A stretch of DNA of 64,000 nt from Synechococcus lacustris str. Tous (GCF_003011125.1 NZ_PXVC01000005.1:1-64000); one strand, 5' to 3'; shown: positions 38,057 to 46,234, counted from the first letter of the stretch. Numbers and translations: made by a program. Notes: a model not told the origin generated them from the letters alone.

Positions 38057-39334
38057 TCAACGGGCTTGAACTAGGGGCAACTCCTTCAACCTGGTGGTGT
38101 AGCTGGGTGATAGATGGCCGCGGCGCATAAACCAAGGGGGCTGCAAGCCCGTTACCGCCCACTGCAAGGTGCCGGCACCAAAGCGACCATTGAGCTGATC
38201 CACCAATTGCATCAAAGCTTCCCGCCTTTGCTGTTGCTGCGGAGATAAAGACACAAATAAATGCTGCTGCAATTGGCCTAGGGGCTGCAGTTCCTGCAAC
38301 AGCACCCCCGCCTTATGGAAGCGGTAACCCCTGCGAAATAGCTGTGCCACCAGGGGTAAAGCCGCCTGCAACAACACCGTGGTGTCGTTAGTAGCTAGGG
38401 GCAACTTAACGGTGGCACTGTTGCCATAGAAACCCGATTGGAATGGGCTGGTGCGAATAAATACCGTGAGGCAAGCGGTTAGTTGGCGTTGGCGCCGCAA
38501 CTTCTCAGCCGCCCGCACCACATAGGTGGCTACCGCCTCACGCAATTGCCGTAGATCCTCAATTGGTTGGCTGAAACTACGGCTCACGCAGGTTTCCCGC
38601 TTGGGGGTGGGCCCCTGCACCAGGGGCAAGCAACTAATGCCGCGCAGCTCCTGCTGCAGCCGCAAACCCACCACCCCCCATTGACGCTTCACTAGGGCAG
38701 GGTTGGCTTGGCTCAAGGCCCAGGCCGTAGTTAATCCCCGCAAGCGGCACCAACGGGCCAACCGTTGCCCCACTCCCCAAATCTCCTCCACCGGCACCGC
38801 CTCAAGCCAGGGTTCCAAAGCAGCTGCCGTTGGAAAGCGAAATACCCCAGCTCGAGCCGGATCCACCTTGGCCAAACGGTTAGCCAATTTTGCAAGCACC
38901 TTGGATGGCGCCATGCCAACCGCAATCGATAGGCCGAGTTGTTGCTTCACCAGCACCCGCAATTCCGCCCCCCAAGCCAACAAAGCCCCAGCTTCCAAAG
39001 CTGGTGTGCGGGCAAAGGCTTCATCCACGGAATACACCTCCAACTCCGGCACCCGCGCCCCTAAACAAGCCATCACCCGTGCACTCATGTCGCCATAGAG
39101 GGCGTAGTTAGAACTGCGCACCACCACCCCAAGGCCTTGCAACTGTTGCGCCACCTTGAAATAAGGGGTGCCCATGCCAATGCCCAGCTGGCGCGCCTCA
39201 CGGCTGCGGGCAACGATGCAACCATCGTTATTCGACAACACCACCACCGGCCGCCCCTGCAACAAGGGATCAAAGGCCTGCTCGCAGGCGGCATAGAAGT
39301 TGTTGCAATCAATCAAAGCCAAGGTGCTAGCCAC
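38057..39334 (-). CDS. umuC: Y-family DNA polymerase, UmuC-like
   Basis: Catalytic subunit of translesion DNA polymerase V. The metal-binding aspartate D9 is in LALIDCNNFYAACE, and the second acidic pair is in VYSVDEAFAR. The palm motif VLSNNDGCIVARS, helix-hairpin-helix-like WGVGQRLARW and a little-finger domain to the C-terminus follow. 425 residues, GTG start. It begins 4 bases after the umuD stop, and both genes lie downstream of a likely LexA box. Confidence 0.95.
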   Translation of the reverse strand: MASTLALIDCNNFYAACEQAFDPLLQGRPVVVLSNNDGCIVARSREARQLGIGMGTPYFKVAQQLQGLGVVVRSSNYALYGDMSARVMACLGARVPELEVYSVDEAFARTPALEAGALLAWGAELRVLVKQQLGLSIAVGMAPSKVLAKLANRLAKVDPARAGVFRFPTAAALEPWLEAVPVEEIWGVGQRLARWCRLRGLTTAWALSQANPALVKRQWGVVGLRLQQELRGISCLPLVQGPTPKRETCVSRSFSQPIEDLRQLREAVATYVVRAAEKLRRQRQLTACLTVFIRTSPFQSGFYGNSATVKLPLATNDTTVLLQAALPLVAQLFRRGYRFHKAGVLLQELQPLGQLQQHLFVSLSPQQQQRREALMQLVDQLNGRFGAGTLQWAVTGLQPPWFMRRGHLSPSYTTRLKELPLVQAR

Positions 39335-39338
39335 TGGC

Positions 39339-39698
39339 TCAAAGCGGATGGATTACATGGGTGGCAACCCCCCAGATCTGCAGCTCCATGGCACTTGTTA
39401 GATCGATCGGGGGATAGGCGGGATGGGCGGCCTGTAAACGCAAACCACCGCGGAAACGCTCCAACCGCTTCAAGGTGAAGGCCCCTTCAAACACAGCCAC
39501 CACCACCCGCCCCGGCCGCGGTTGCAGGCTGCGATCCACCAGCAGCAGGTCGCCATCAAAAATGCCAGCCCCCTGCATCGCTTCACCACTCACCCGCCAA
39601 AGGAAGGTGCTAATCGGATGGGGAATCAACAGCGAGTTGAGATCCAATCCCGCCTCGATGTAGTCGTCGGCAGGGCTGGGAAAGCCACCCACCACCAT
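39339..39698 (-). CDS. umuD: UmuD-like S24 peptidase lacking the N-terminal arm
   Basis: Partner of UmuC, related to LexA. The catalytic Ser-Lys pair is visible in VSGEAMQGAGI and FTLKRL. Length is 119 residues against about 139 in E. coli UmuD. The protein opens MVVGGFPSPADDY, and in E. coli the matching FPSP block comes directly after the self-cleavage point, so this protein starts roughly where activated UmuD' would. An in-frame stop lies nine codons upstream and no ATG, GTG or TTG lies between, so a longer form is ruled out. It probably needs no RecA-triggered cleavage. Confidence 0.85.
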   Translation of the reverse strand: MVVGGFPSPADDYIEAGLDLNSLLIPHPISTFLWRVSGEAMQGAGIFDGDLLLVDRSLQPRPGRVVVAVFEGAFTLKRLERFRGGLRLQAAHPAYPPIDLTSAMELQIWGVATHVIHPL

Positions 39699-39704
39699 GG
39701 AAGC

Positions 39705-39718
39705 AATACATCTGTACT
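39705..39718 (-). promoter_or_regulatory. Probable LexA box upstream of umuDC
   Basis: On the minus strand the 14 bases read AGTACAGATGTATT, matching the cyanobacterial LexA pattern RGTAC-N3-D-GTWCB with one mismatch in the right half. It lies 6 bases upstream of the umuD start, in the 24-base gap between umuD and the next gene. This is a fitting place for SOS repression. Confidence 0.55.
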
Positions 39719-39722
39719 GATC

Positions 39723-40031
39723 TTAGCCCTGTTCTGGGGTTTCTGCCTGGGACCAGTCTTCCCAAACCACCTCAGGGGTTTCCGCTGCAGGCTGGGCCAA
39801 TAGGGAGCGGCAATCGGCCAAAAGAGCTTCCACCGTTTGCAAGGAGGCCAATTCCTGGGGATGGGGCGAGATCTCATGCTGCAACTGCAGCTCCATGGCC
39901 GCCAGCCGCTGTTCCAACTTCACAAGCCGGTGGGAAAGGGTGGCGAGGGTTTCCGCCAACCCTTCAGTGCTGCGACTGATGCGAAACGAAATTGGTTCCG
40001 GCACGGAATCGGCAATGGTTGCTGCGATCAC
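39723..40031 (-). CDS. Small coiled-coil protein of unknown function
   Basis: 102 residues, GTG start, ending 24 bases before umuD. The centre (residues ~20-55) has a heptad pattern rich in Leu, Glu and Gln (LAETLATLSHRLVKLEQRL) consistent with a coiled coil. The tail is acidic and contains WEDW. No known family. It could share a promoter with umuDC or not; the LexA box lies downstream of its stop. Confidence 0.5.
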   Translation of the reverse strand: MIAATIADSVPEPISFRISRSTEGLAETLATLSHRLVKLEQRLAAMELQLQHEISPHPQELASLQTVEALLADCRSLLAQPAAETPEVVWEDWSQAETPEQG

Positions 40032-40147
40032 AACACAAAGCAGCCCTCAACTCAAGGGAAGCCCCATAAACCGTATCGAGAACCACAGAAAAACCCTAGA
40101 CAGACGCCAAGCAATCGATACCTTGGGCCCAGTTGATCGGCGTAGCA

Positions 40148-40543
40148 ATGGCGCATTTTCAAGGTTCGGCTTTAAAACTGTTGGCATTGGCCCTCGCTCT
40201 TGGCAGCATTAGCTACGGCAAACCAGCTGCTGCAGAGGAAGCAGGCAATAAAGGGGCCGAGATCTATTGCTTCATGCGTCAGGCGGGCAATCCCCATGGG
40301 GTGAGCTGGGACGCGGCCTATGCCCGCATCAAACGTCAAAGCAGTGGCCTATTTAAAACCTCACCGGAACACGCCGCTGTGCTGATCACAGAAACGGTGG
40401 TTACCAATAAAGATAAATACAGCAGCTGTGCGAAATTCCTCGGTGCCCTCTATTCAGGCCGTGAGGAAGTGGGTGTTGACAGTATTCCAGGTGCAAGTGC
40501 AAATCCCAGCAAAAGCTCAGACACCAGCCGCTACAACTACTGA
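40148..40543 (+). CDS. Exported protein, DUF6554-like
   Basis: 131 residues from ATG 40148 (an upstream start at 40133 adds five). Residues ~8-30 form a signal peptide ending near PAAAEE. The mature part has IYCFMRQAGNPHGVSWDAAY, FKTSPEHAAVLITETVV and two later conserved-looking residues in SSCAKFLG, a pattern I associate with a small exported picocyanobacterial family (DUF6554-like). The tail is Ser-rich. Function unknown. It is followed 7 bases later by a lipoprotein gene. Confidence 0.6.
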   Translation: MAHFQGSALKLLALALALGSISYGKPAAAEEAGNKGAEIYCFMRQAGNPHGVSWDAAYARIKRQSSGLFKTSPEHAAVLITETVVTNKDKYSSCAKFLGALYSGREEVGVDSIPGASANPSKSSDTSRYNY

Positions 40544-40550
40544 ATTAGTA

Positions 40551-40880
40551 ATGGCAAAGGGTTTTTGGGCCAACGTTGCTGCCGTTGGCCTGGGGCTGCT
40601 CATGGTGGCGGCTTGCCGGCAGGTAAAACCTGAGGTTGATAGTTGCCTAAAAGATGTGGATGCCAATGCCCTGCCCCAAGCCCTAGAGCGCTGTAATCGC
40701 GTGGTGGCAGCCCACCTAAATGATCCCAGGCCCCTAAACGATCGTTTCCTATTGCATACCCTGCTGCAAAATAAAGCGGCCGCCTGCGCAGACATCAGCA
40801 AAGCAGCGGCGATGGTGAAAACAAAAGGCGATCTAAAAGATGAAATTGAAGTGCGCCTCGATAGTTGCCGAATTCCCTAA
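40551..40880 (+). CDS. Putative lipoprotein
   Basis: 109 residues from ATG 40551. The signal helix ends at VAAC (about residue 22), a lipobox. Four further cysteines (in DSCLKD, LERCNR, AACADI, LDSCRI) suggest two disulfide bonds in the exported domain. No family recognised. It follows the DUF6554-like gene closely and ends at a probable bidirectional terminator. Confidence 0.6.
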   Translation: MAKGFWANVAAVGLGLLMVAACRQVKPEVDSCLKDVDANALPQALERCNRVVAAHLNDPRPLNDRFLLHTLLQNKAAACADISKAAAMVKTKGDLKDEIEVRLDSCRIP

Positions 40881-40910
40881 AAAATCACTATTTCTGTAGT
40901 GGTTAATTTA
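40879..40910. terminator. Probable bidirectional intrinsic terminator
   Basis: The inverted repeat aatcacta / tagtggtt (40883-40890 and 40897-40904, one G-T pair) has a six-base loop. On the minus strand it is followed by a run of six T (complement of 40879-40884), right after the helicase stop. On the plus strand it follows the lipoprotein stop and is followed by an A/T-rich stretch. It suits termination of both convergent genes. Confidence 0.65.
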
Positions 40911-42506
40911 TTCCTGCAGTATTTCATTAAGCATCTTGGCGAGGGGCTGACGCTGCAATAAACGCCGCCTGCCGGCAAGCACCACTTCGATGCGATCGGC
41001 CTTACTAAGAATCAGTGCATCGATAAGAGCATCAGCGCTGCCAAGCTGCAACCAATGGCTGGTAACCGTGCTTTTGCTGCCGAGGCGATGGCAACGATCT
41101 TCCGCCTGTTCGGCATCACCTGGGGTCCAGGGGCGCTCCAGCAACACCACCTGGGAAGCCCGTTCTAAACCGAGCCCAATGCCACCAACCCCATAGGTGG
41201 CAAGCAACAGATCGCTGCTGCCAGCTTGAAAGCGCAATAGCCGTTGCTGCCTTTGCAGCAGGGGCACCTGTCCCGTTAGCAACTCGCCCCCTAAAAAACG
41301 CTGCAGTTGGGCCAGTGGTGCCACAAAACTGCTGAATAACACCACCGCTTCGCCAGCGGCGCGCAGCTGCTGCACAAGGCTGATGGCGGCTGGCAATTTC
41401 TGCAAAGCGCATAAACGACGCATTGCCGTTAGCAGGGCAAGGGTTTCTGCGTCGGATCGCACTAAACCAGCAGTAGCCCGTTGGCGATAGTTTTCCAGCC
41501 GTTGTTGCAGGGCGAGATCAAGGCGTTTCTGCTGGGAAGCAGCCAGAAGCACAGGCCGGAAACAACGCAGCTTTGGCGGTAGATCCAAACAATCGGCTTT
41601 GCGGCGAAACAACAGTTGCGGCCGCAGCAACCGCTGTAGTTCCTCCAGCCGGCTGGCGCCTTGGCAATCCCACACCATGCGGGCACCGGCCTGGCGCCAA
41701 TGGCCATTGCAAAACAATTCCTCGTAGGCGCGCCGATCGCGGGCCAAAGGATGGCCAATCGCCATCAACAAGGGAAGCAACTGCACTGGCCGGCCATTTT
41801 TAAGCGGTGTGCCGCTCAGCAACCACACGGCCCGCATCCGTGGATGACGGGCCAAACGCAACAGGGCCTGGGTGCGCTTGGCATCAATGTTTTGGGCGAA
41901 GTGGGCCTCATCCACCAGCAACACCACCCCAGCAGGGGGGGGCTCCTGGGGCAAGCGGGCCCAACTGAGCAACTGGGGCGCTAATTCAAGGCTTAAAGCT
42001 TCCCGCTGCCAGTGCTGATGCAACGCCACAGGGGCAACCACTAACAGGCGCGAGTCGCTGCAGCGCAGCAAGGAACGGGCGGCGGCTAGGGCCGTGATCG
42101 TTTTGCCTAGGCCCATTTCATCGGCCAGCACTGCCCCCCGCCGGGCCAACAGCCAACGCACCCCTGCCCTTTGATGGCGCAACAGCTGCCGGCCATCGCT
42201 AAGGGGCGCGTTTAAATCGGCCGCTGCCACCAAATTGGCGTGGGTTGGCAAGGGGGGAAGGGGATGATCTACCGCCTCAAGCCATTGCTGCAGGGCTGGA
42301 TCTATGGGGAAATGCGCACCAAACTGGTTTTTGAGCAGCTGGGCTGCCTCAAAGGGAAATAACCAACCTTGATGGCGGGAATGCCAAAAACCCCGGGGCC
42401 GAATCCGACGCAATTGCGCCACCGTAACGGGATCAAAAGGGCAACGAAATAAAACGTCCCCGGCGGCGGTAAGCGAAAAACCGTTAACCACAACCAACGG
42501 AGCCAA
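40908..42506 (-). CDS. SNF2-family DEAD/DEAH helicase
   Basis: Superfamily 2 DNA translocase, 532 residues, TTG start. A short N-terminal region (~15-60, CPFDPVTVAQLRRI and WHSRHQGWLFP) resembles HARP-like annealing-helicase repeats. Walker A lies in DEMGLGKT (129-136), DEAH at 199-202, and motif VI in the block starting LERPWTPGDAEQAEDRCHRLGS. By analogy with SMARCAL1-like proteins it may act on stalled or branched DNA, but the target is not known. Convergent with the lipoprotein gene. Confidence 0.85.
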   Translation of the reverse strand: MAPLVVVNGFSLTAAGDVLFRCPFDPVTVAQLRRIRPRGFWHSRHQGWLFPFEAAQLLKNQFGAHFPIDPALQQWLEAVDHPLPPLPTHANLVAAADLNAPLSDGRQLLRHQRAGVRWLLARRGAVLADEMGLGKTITALAAARSLLRCSDSRLLVVAPVALHQHWQREALSLELAPQLLSWARLPQEPPPAGVVLLVDEAHFAQNIDAKRTQALLRLARHPRMRAVWLLSGTPLKNGRPVQLLPLLMAIGHPLARDRRAYEELFCNGHWRQAGARMVWDCQGASRLEELQRLLRPQLLFRRKADCLDLPPKLRCFRPVLLAASQQKRLDLALQQRLENYRQRATAGLVRSDAETLALLTAMRRLCALQKLPAAISLVQQLRAAGEAVVLFSSFVAPLAQLQRFLGGELLTGQVPLLQRQQRLLRFQAGSSDLLLATYGVGGIGLGLERASQVVLLERPWTPGDAEQAEDRCHRLGSKSTVTSHWLQLGSADALIDALILSKADRIEVVLAGRRRLLQRQPLAKMLNEILQE

Positions 42507-42641
42507 GAATAAATTTAAAGCTTTTTAAACGCAGCACAAGGGTTGGAGCTAAACCAGAAAAAAGAGCCAAAAGTGCAGCCTTAAACACATTGACACTGGG
42601 CTTACAGACCCCACACTTGAGGCATATCCGGGGGGTTTCGG

Positions 42642-43040
42642 ATGCATGCAAGCGATGCGGTGTTCCTTGAGGAACTGTGTCCCAAGCTCCGAGTGCGCCA
42701 TTGGCGTCAATCGCTTCACGAACACACGCAAAGGTGCTGCATCTACTGCGGTAAACCCTCCGAATCCATAGATCATGTGTTGCCCCGCAGCCGCGGCGGT
42801 TTAAGCGTTACCGAGAATTGCGTGCCCTCTTGCCTTTCCTGCAACGGCCACAAAAGCGATTCCGATGCTTTTCAGTGGTATCGCCGCCAGCGTTTCTACG
42901 ATCCACGCCGGGCCATGGCGATCCGCGCCTGGCTTGATGGCGACCTCAGATTGGCGATTCGCCTCTTGCAATGGGCTACCCCAGACCAAAACTCCGAAGC
43001 AACAACGCCGCAAGCCAACCTAAATTTGCAAGCCGCTTAG
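42642..43040 (+). CDS. HNH endonuclease
   Basis: 132 residues with a compact HNH nuclease core. Two zinc-binding pairs, C33-C36 (CIYCG) and C64-C67 (CLSCN), flank the metal-binding IDHVLPRSRGG (D44, H45), with N68 completing the motif and NGHKSD after it. Such stand-alone HNH proteins are common in cyanobacteria and need not be restriction enzymes. A DNA role is likely, the target unknown. ATG start; divergent from the helicase with 135 bases between. Confidence 0.82.
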   Translation: MHASDAVFLEELCPKLRVRHWRQSLHEHTQRCCIYCGKPSESIDHVLPRSRGGLSVTENCVPSCLSCNGHKSDSDAFQWYRRQRFYDPRRAMAIRAWLDGDLRLAIRLLQWATPDQNSEATTPQANLNLQAA

Positions 43041-43045
43041 TTAGC

Positions 43046-43234
43046 TCACCACACTTTGCAAGCGGTTGCACTGCTGTATTGCAAACAGATCTGCTCTTGC
43101 AGCTGTGGTTGCTCCGGCAGGATTAGTCCAGCCATGGCCACCACGGCAGTGAGGATGGAAGGGGCAACACAGCGCTTAGCCCTAAGAGCGCAAGGGCGAA
43201 CCCAAGCACGAACCCGCAAGGAAGACTGAGCCAT
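43046..43234 (-). CDS. Small protein with hydrophobic segment, unknown
   Basis: 62 residues from ATG 43234. A basic N-terminus (RVRAWVRPCALRAKRC) precedes a hydrophobic segment (~28-43), and the tail has IC and ACKVW, giving several cysteines. I recognise a tail pattern of this kind from small picocyanobacterial proteins but cannot assign a family. It lies 5 bases after the HNH stop, convergent, and is divergent from the epimerase-like gene. Confidence 0.45.
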   Translation of the reverse strand: MAQSSLRVRAWVRPCALRAKRCVAPSILTAVVAMAGLILPEQPQLQEQICLQYSSATACKVW

Positions 43235-43249
43235 GGAACGCACGTACCA

Positions 43250-44197
43250 ATGAATACGAGTACAGATGTACCCGCGGAGTTGAATTTTGTCAAGGCGGGG
43301 CTGCTGGAGCCCCTGCCAGCCGATTTTCAGTTGCTGATAATCGGTGGGGGCTACAGCGGCAAAAGGCTGGCTGCTGAAGTGCAACGCCGCGGTGGCAAGG
43401 TGCTGATCACCAAGCGGCAACACCAAAACGCTGATTTCCAGCTGCTGTTCAACAGTGAAACCGGTGAACTGCCGCCCCTGGAGGCCCTAGCCGGCACCAC
43501 CCACCTGCTCAGCACTGCCCCGCCGGAATTAAGCGGCACTGATCCCTGCCTGCGTTGCCTCGGGCCATTGCTGCAGGAATTACCCCTGCGCTGGGTGGGC
43601 TACCTATCAAGCACGGGCGTTTATGGCGATAGCCAAGGGCGCTGGGTGGATGAACAAACTGCCCCCAATGAACCACTACAAGCACGCAGCGCCGCCCGCC
43701 TCGCCTGTGAGCGGGCCTGGGCAGATCAAGGCTTGCCCCTACAAATATTTCGCCTGCCTGGAATTTATGGACCAGGTCGCAATCCTTTGGCGGCCCTGAG
43801 CCGTGGGCTGGGCAGGTTGGTGCATAAACCAGGCCAAGTGTTTGGCCGCATTCATGTAGACGACATTGTTGGCGCCCTGCTCCATTGCATTGCCCTGGCT
43901 CCAGCGCAACGGCCTGCTTTGCTAAACGTGATCGACAACTTGCCAGCCCCCAGCAGCAACACCTGGAGCTATGCCGCCCATCTCTTGGGTTGTGAGCTGC
44001 CAGCTTTTCAAAGCTACGCCAGTATCGAGGCTGAATTAAGCCCGATGGCAAAAAGTTTTTGGCAGGAAAACCGCAGGGTAAGCAACCGGCTTTTGTGCGT
44101 TGAGCTCGCCTATCAACTCAGATATCCCACCTACCGAGAGGGCTTACGGGCCTGTTTCAACGAGGAGGGTTTTTTGAACCCCCATCAGCTGGATTGA
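43250..44197 (+). CDS. NAD-dependent epimerase/dehydratase-family protein (YeeZ-like)
   Basis: 315-residue atypical short-chain dehydrogenase. The Rossmann motif IIGGGYSGKRLA lies near 30-41. STGVYGD contains the catalytic-type serine/tyrosine region, and GIYGPGR is a further family block. It lacks an obvious YxxxK lysine in the usual spacing, consistent with atypical family members. The substrate is unknown. ATG start at 43250. Its last 41 bases overlap a small antisense ORF. Confidence 0.75.
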   Translation: MNTSTDVPAELNFVKAGLLEPLPADFQLLIIGGGYSGKRLAAEVQRRGGKVLITKRQHQNADFQLLFNSETGELPPLEALAGTTHLLSTAPPELSGTDPCLRCLGPLLQELPLRWVGYLSSTGVYGDSQGRWVDEQTAPNEPLQARSAARLACERAWADQGLPLQIFRLPGIYGPGRNPLAALSRGLGRLVHKPGQVFGRIHVDDIVGALLHCIALAPAQRPALLNVIDNLPAPSSNTWSYAAHLLGCELPAFQSYASIEAELSPMAKSFWQENRRVSNRLLCVELAYQLRYPTYREGLRACFNEEGFLNPHQLD

Positions 44198-44309
44198 TTT
44201 GCCGCTGCAAATCATGGCCGAGGCGGTCCCAGCGAATTTCAAGCCAACCGCGCTGCAGGCCAATGCCTAGCCCCAGCAGCAACCCAGCTATTAGCAGCAA
44301 ACGAAGCAT
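44157..44309 (-). CDS. Possible 50-residue membrane protein, partly antisense to the epimerase-like gene
   Basis: ATG at 44309, stop at 44157. The translation begins MLRLLLIAGLLLGLGIGL, a single hydrophobic helix, and continues with GWLEIRWDRLGHDLQRQI. A hydrophobic N-terminus followed by an aromatic/charged segment is a plausible small membrane protein. The last 41 bases overlap the epimerase-like gene's end, otherwise it fills the 200-base gap before the next gene. Supported only by composition. Confidence 0.45.
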   Translation of the reverse strand: MLRLLLIAGLLLGLGIGLQRGWLEIRWDRLGHDLQRQINPADGGSKNPPR

Positions 44310-44396
44310 GGCGGCCGGCTTGGAAAGTGTGCCTAAAAAGACTGTGAATTAAAGCGGCTTATGGTGTTCTTAAACTGAAATGTAAACAATAATTAG

Positions 44397-44726
44397 ATGG
44401 CAAGGTACGAGTGCTTCACCAGATCTAAGCAGGAAGGAGATTCTCTGATAACCCCTGCCACCAAAGCACTTGAGCAGATCGGTTTCAAGGTGCGCTCGAG
44501 CGCTGAAGGTTCAATCAGTTTGATCGAAACAGCTCCCGTGCAGCGGCTGAGGGACCGCGTACTGGTTCAAATGGACCAAACCCCAAACAACGAACTGCAA
44601 TGCGTTGTGAGCAATGAAGCGATTGCCACCAGCAAACACAACCCTTGCCTCGCTGCTTTTCAAACCCTAATCAACACACTTAATAGCCTGCAGGGAGTGG
44701 AGGTGGATTGCCCCGTATTGCAATAG
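44397..44726 (+). CDS. Small conserved-looking soluble protein of unknown function
   Basis: 109 residues, ATG start. No signal or membrane segment. The protein resembles a small alpha/beta domain with LITPATKALEQIGFKVRSS, and a C-terminal LQGVEVDCP strand. I cannot name the family. Its last 19 bases overlap the start of pdxA, so translation is probably coupled. Confidence 0.6.
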   Translation: MARYECFTRSKQEGDSLITPATKALEQIGFKVRSSAEGSISLIETAPVQRLRDRVLVQMDQTPNNELQCVVSNEAIATSKHNPCLAAFQTLINTLNSLQGVEVDCPVLQ

Positions 44727-45727
44727 CCCTTGGTGATCCCGCCGGGATCGGGGCAGAGGTGGTACTCAAAGCCATCCAACAAATTCGTGAACTGCAGCCA
44801 AATTTCAATCCCCTATTGGTGGGTTGTCGCCACTGGCTGGAAACTAGCTTCGCCCAGCTGCAAGCCCAAGGGATCGGTGGCCTTTGTTCGCCTGCTGAAC
44901 TTGAGCTGCTGCATTTGCCGCTAAACCATTCGATTAGCCCCGGCCAGGGCAGCGCTGCTAGCGGCAGCGCTGGTTTTGCTTGGCTCACTGCCGCCACCGA
45001 AGCAGTGCTAGCAGGCGATTGCACTGCCCTATGCACAGCTCCGATTGCAAAACATTGGTGGCATGCCGCCGGCCACCACTATCCAGGACAAACAGAGCGC
45101 TTGGCTGAACTTTGCAACGCAAAAGCTGCGGCGATGTTATTCACCGCTTGCTCACCCCATAACGGCTGGCGTTTTAATACATTGCTTGCCACCACCCACA
45201 TTCCCCTCAGCAAGGTTTCGGAAAGCCTCACCCCCGCACTATTAGAGAAAAGGATCGAACAACTAAACAACTTTTGCCTACGTTTTAACCCTGCACCAAA
45301 GCTAGCAATAGCCGGTTTAAATCCCCATGCTGGTGAAGAAGGGGAATTGGGAACAGAGGAAATTGAATGGATCACACCATTGCTAAATAAGCTTCGCTGC
45401 CCCGCAAATAATGGGCAAGCTGGCCTCAATCTAGAGGGGCCAATAGCACCAGATAGCTGTTGGCTTGGGGCAAGTGAAGCGTGGCACCAGCCTGCTGCCG
45501 CAGGCCCTAATCAAAAAGCGATGGATGGTTATTTGGCCTTGTATCACGACCAAGGCCTGATCCCAACGAAGTTATTAGCCTTTGATCAGGCTGTTAACAC
45601 AACCCTTGGCCTACCGTTTTTACGCACCTCCCCCGACCACGGCACCGCCTTTAATTTGGCAGGCAAAGGTATTGCTAGGGCTGAAAGCATGGTGGCTGCA
45701 ATTAATACTGCCATTGAGCTTGGTTAA
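44708..45727 (+). CDS. pdxA: 4-hydroxythreonine-4-phosphate dehydrogenase
   Basis: Oxidises 4-phosphooxy-threonine in pyridoxal 5'-phosphate synthesis by the DXP-dependent route. Motifs are IALGDPAGIGAE at the N-terminus, the substrate-binding GQTERLAEL, NPHAGEEG and YHDQGLIPTKLLAF, and SPDHGTAFN near the C-terminus. 339 residues, TTG start within the previous gene's end. Clear family membership; a metal-dependent dimer in known homologues. Confidence 0.93.
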   Translation: MPRIAIALGDPAGIGAEVVLKAIQQIRELQPNFNPLLVGCRHWLETSFAQLQAQGIGGLCSPAELELLHLPLNHSISPGQGSAASGSAGFAWLTAATEAVLAGDCTALCTAPIAKHWWHAAGHHYPGQTERLAELCNAKAAAMLFTACSPHNGWRFNTLLATTHIPLSKVSESLTPALLEKRIEQLNNFCLRFNPAPKLAIAGLNPHAGEEGELGTEEIEWITPLLNKLRCPANNGQAGLNLEGPIAPDSCWLGASEAWHQPAAAGPNQKAMDGYLALYHDQGLIPTKLLAFDQAVNTTLGLPFLRTSPDHGTAFNLAGKGIARAESMVAAINTAIELG

Positions 45728-45761
45728 ATCCCTTGAGCTTGGCTAAATAATTAATAGAGCC

Positions 45762-46229
45762 CTAAACAGGCCTCAAAAGCATCAATACTTGGTTGTATTC
45801 CACTGGCGTGCCATTTGTAACTAAAATCTCAACAACTTCACCCGATTGTTCAGCTTCTAGTTCATTCATCAACTTCATTGCTTCAAGGATGCAAATGGTT
45901 TGGCCGATGCTTACCTTGCTACCTATTTGCACAAAAGCATCCTCTCCAGGGGCTGGAGAGCTATAAAAAGTACCCACCATTGGCGCCTTGATTTCAATTA
46001 AATCACTGCGGCTGGCTGCAGCTGCAGGGGGGGGCGTTGGCGGAGCTGCTGCGGCTTGAGCCGGTGCAGGCGCGATAGCCACTGGCGCTGCCGGCGGCGG
46101 TGCCAGTGGGGCCGGCAAATTGCGACGCACCTCAAGGCGAAAATCATCGCCTTCGAGCTTGAATTCCTGAATGTCGCTGGTGGAAAGGAAATCCAGTAGC
46201 GAACGCAATTCCTTTTGGTCCATCTCCAT
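45762..46229 (-). CDS. accB: Biotin carboxyl carrier protein of acetyl-CoA carboxylase
   Basis: 155 residues, ATG start. A short helical N-terminus is followed by a Pro/Ala-rich flexible linker (~39-73) and the biotinyl domain. The biotin lysine is K119 in LEAMKLMNE. It starts 5 bases downstream of the efp stop, the efp-accB pair seen in many cyanobacteria. It carries the carboxyl group for malonyl-CoA and fatty acid synthesis. Confidence 0.96.
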   Translation of the reverse strand: MEMDQKELRSLLDFLSTSDIQEFKLEGDDFRLEVRRNLPAPLAPPPAAPVAIAPAPAQAAAAPPTPPPAAAASRSDLIEIKAPMVGTFYSSPAPGEDAFVQIGSKVSIGQTICILEAMKLMNELEAEQSGEVVEILVTNGTPVEYNQVLMLLRPV

Positions 46230-46234
46230 CTCCC

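Noticed and set aside
45079-45429. Long open frame opposite pdxA
   Set aside because: It mirrors the codon structure of pdxA, with no independent motif or start signal.
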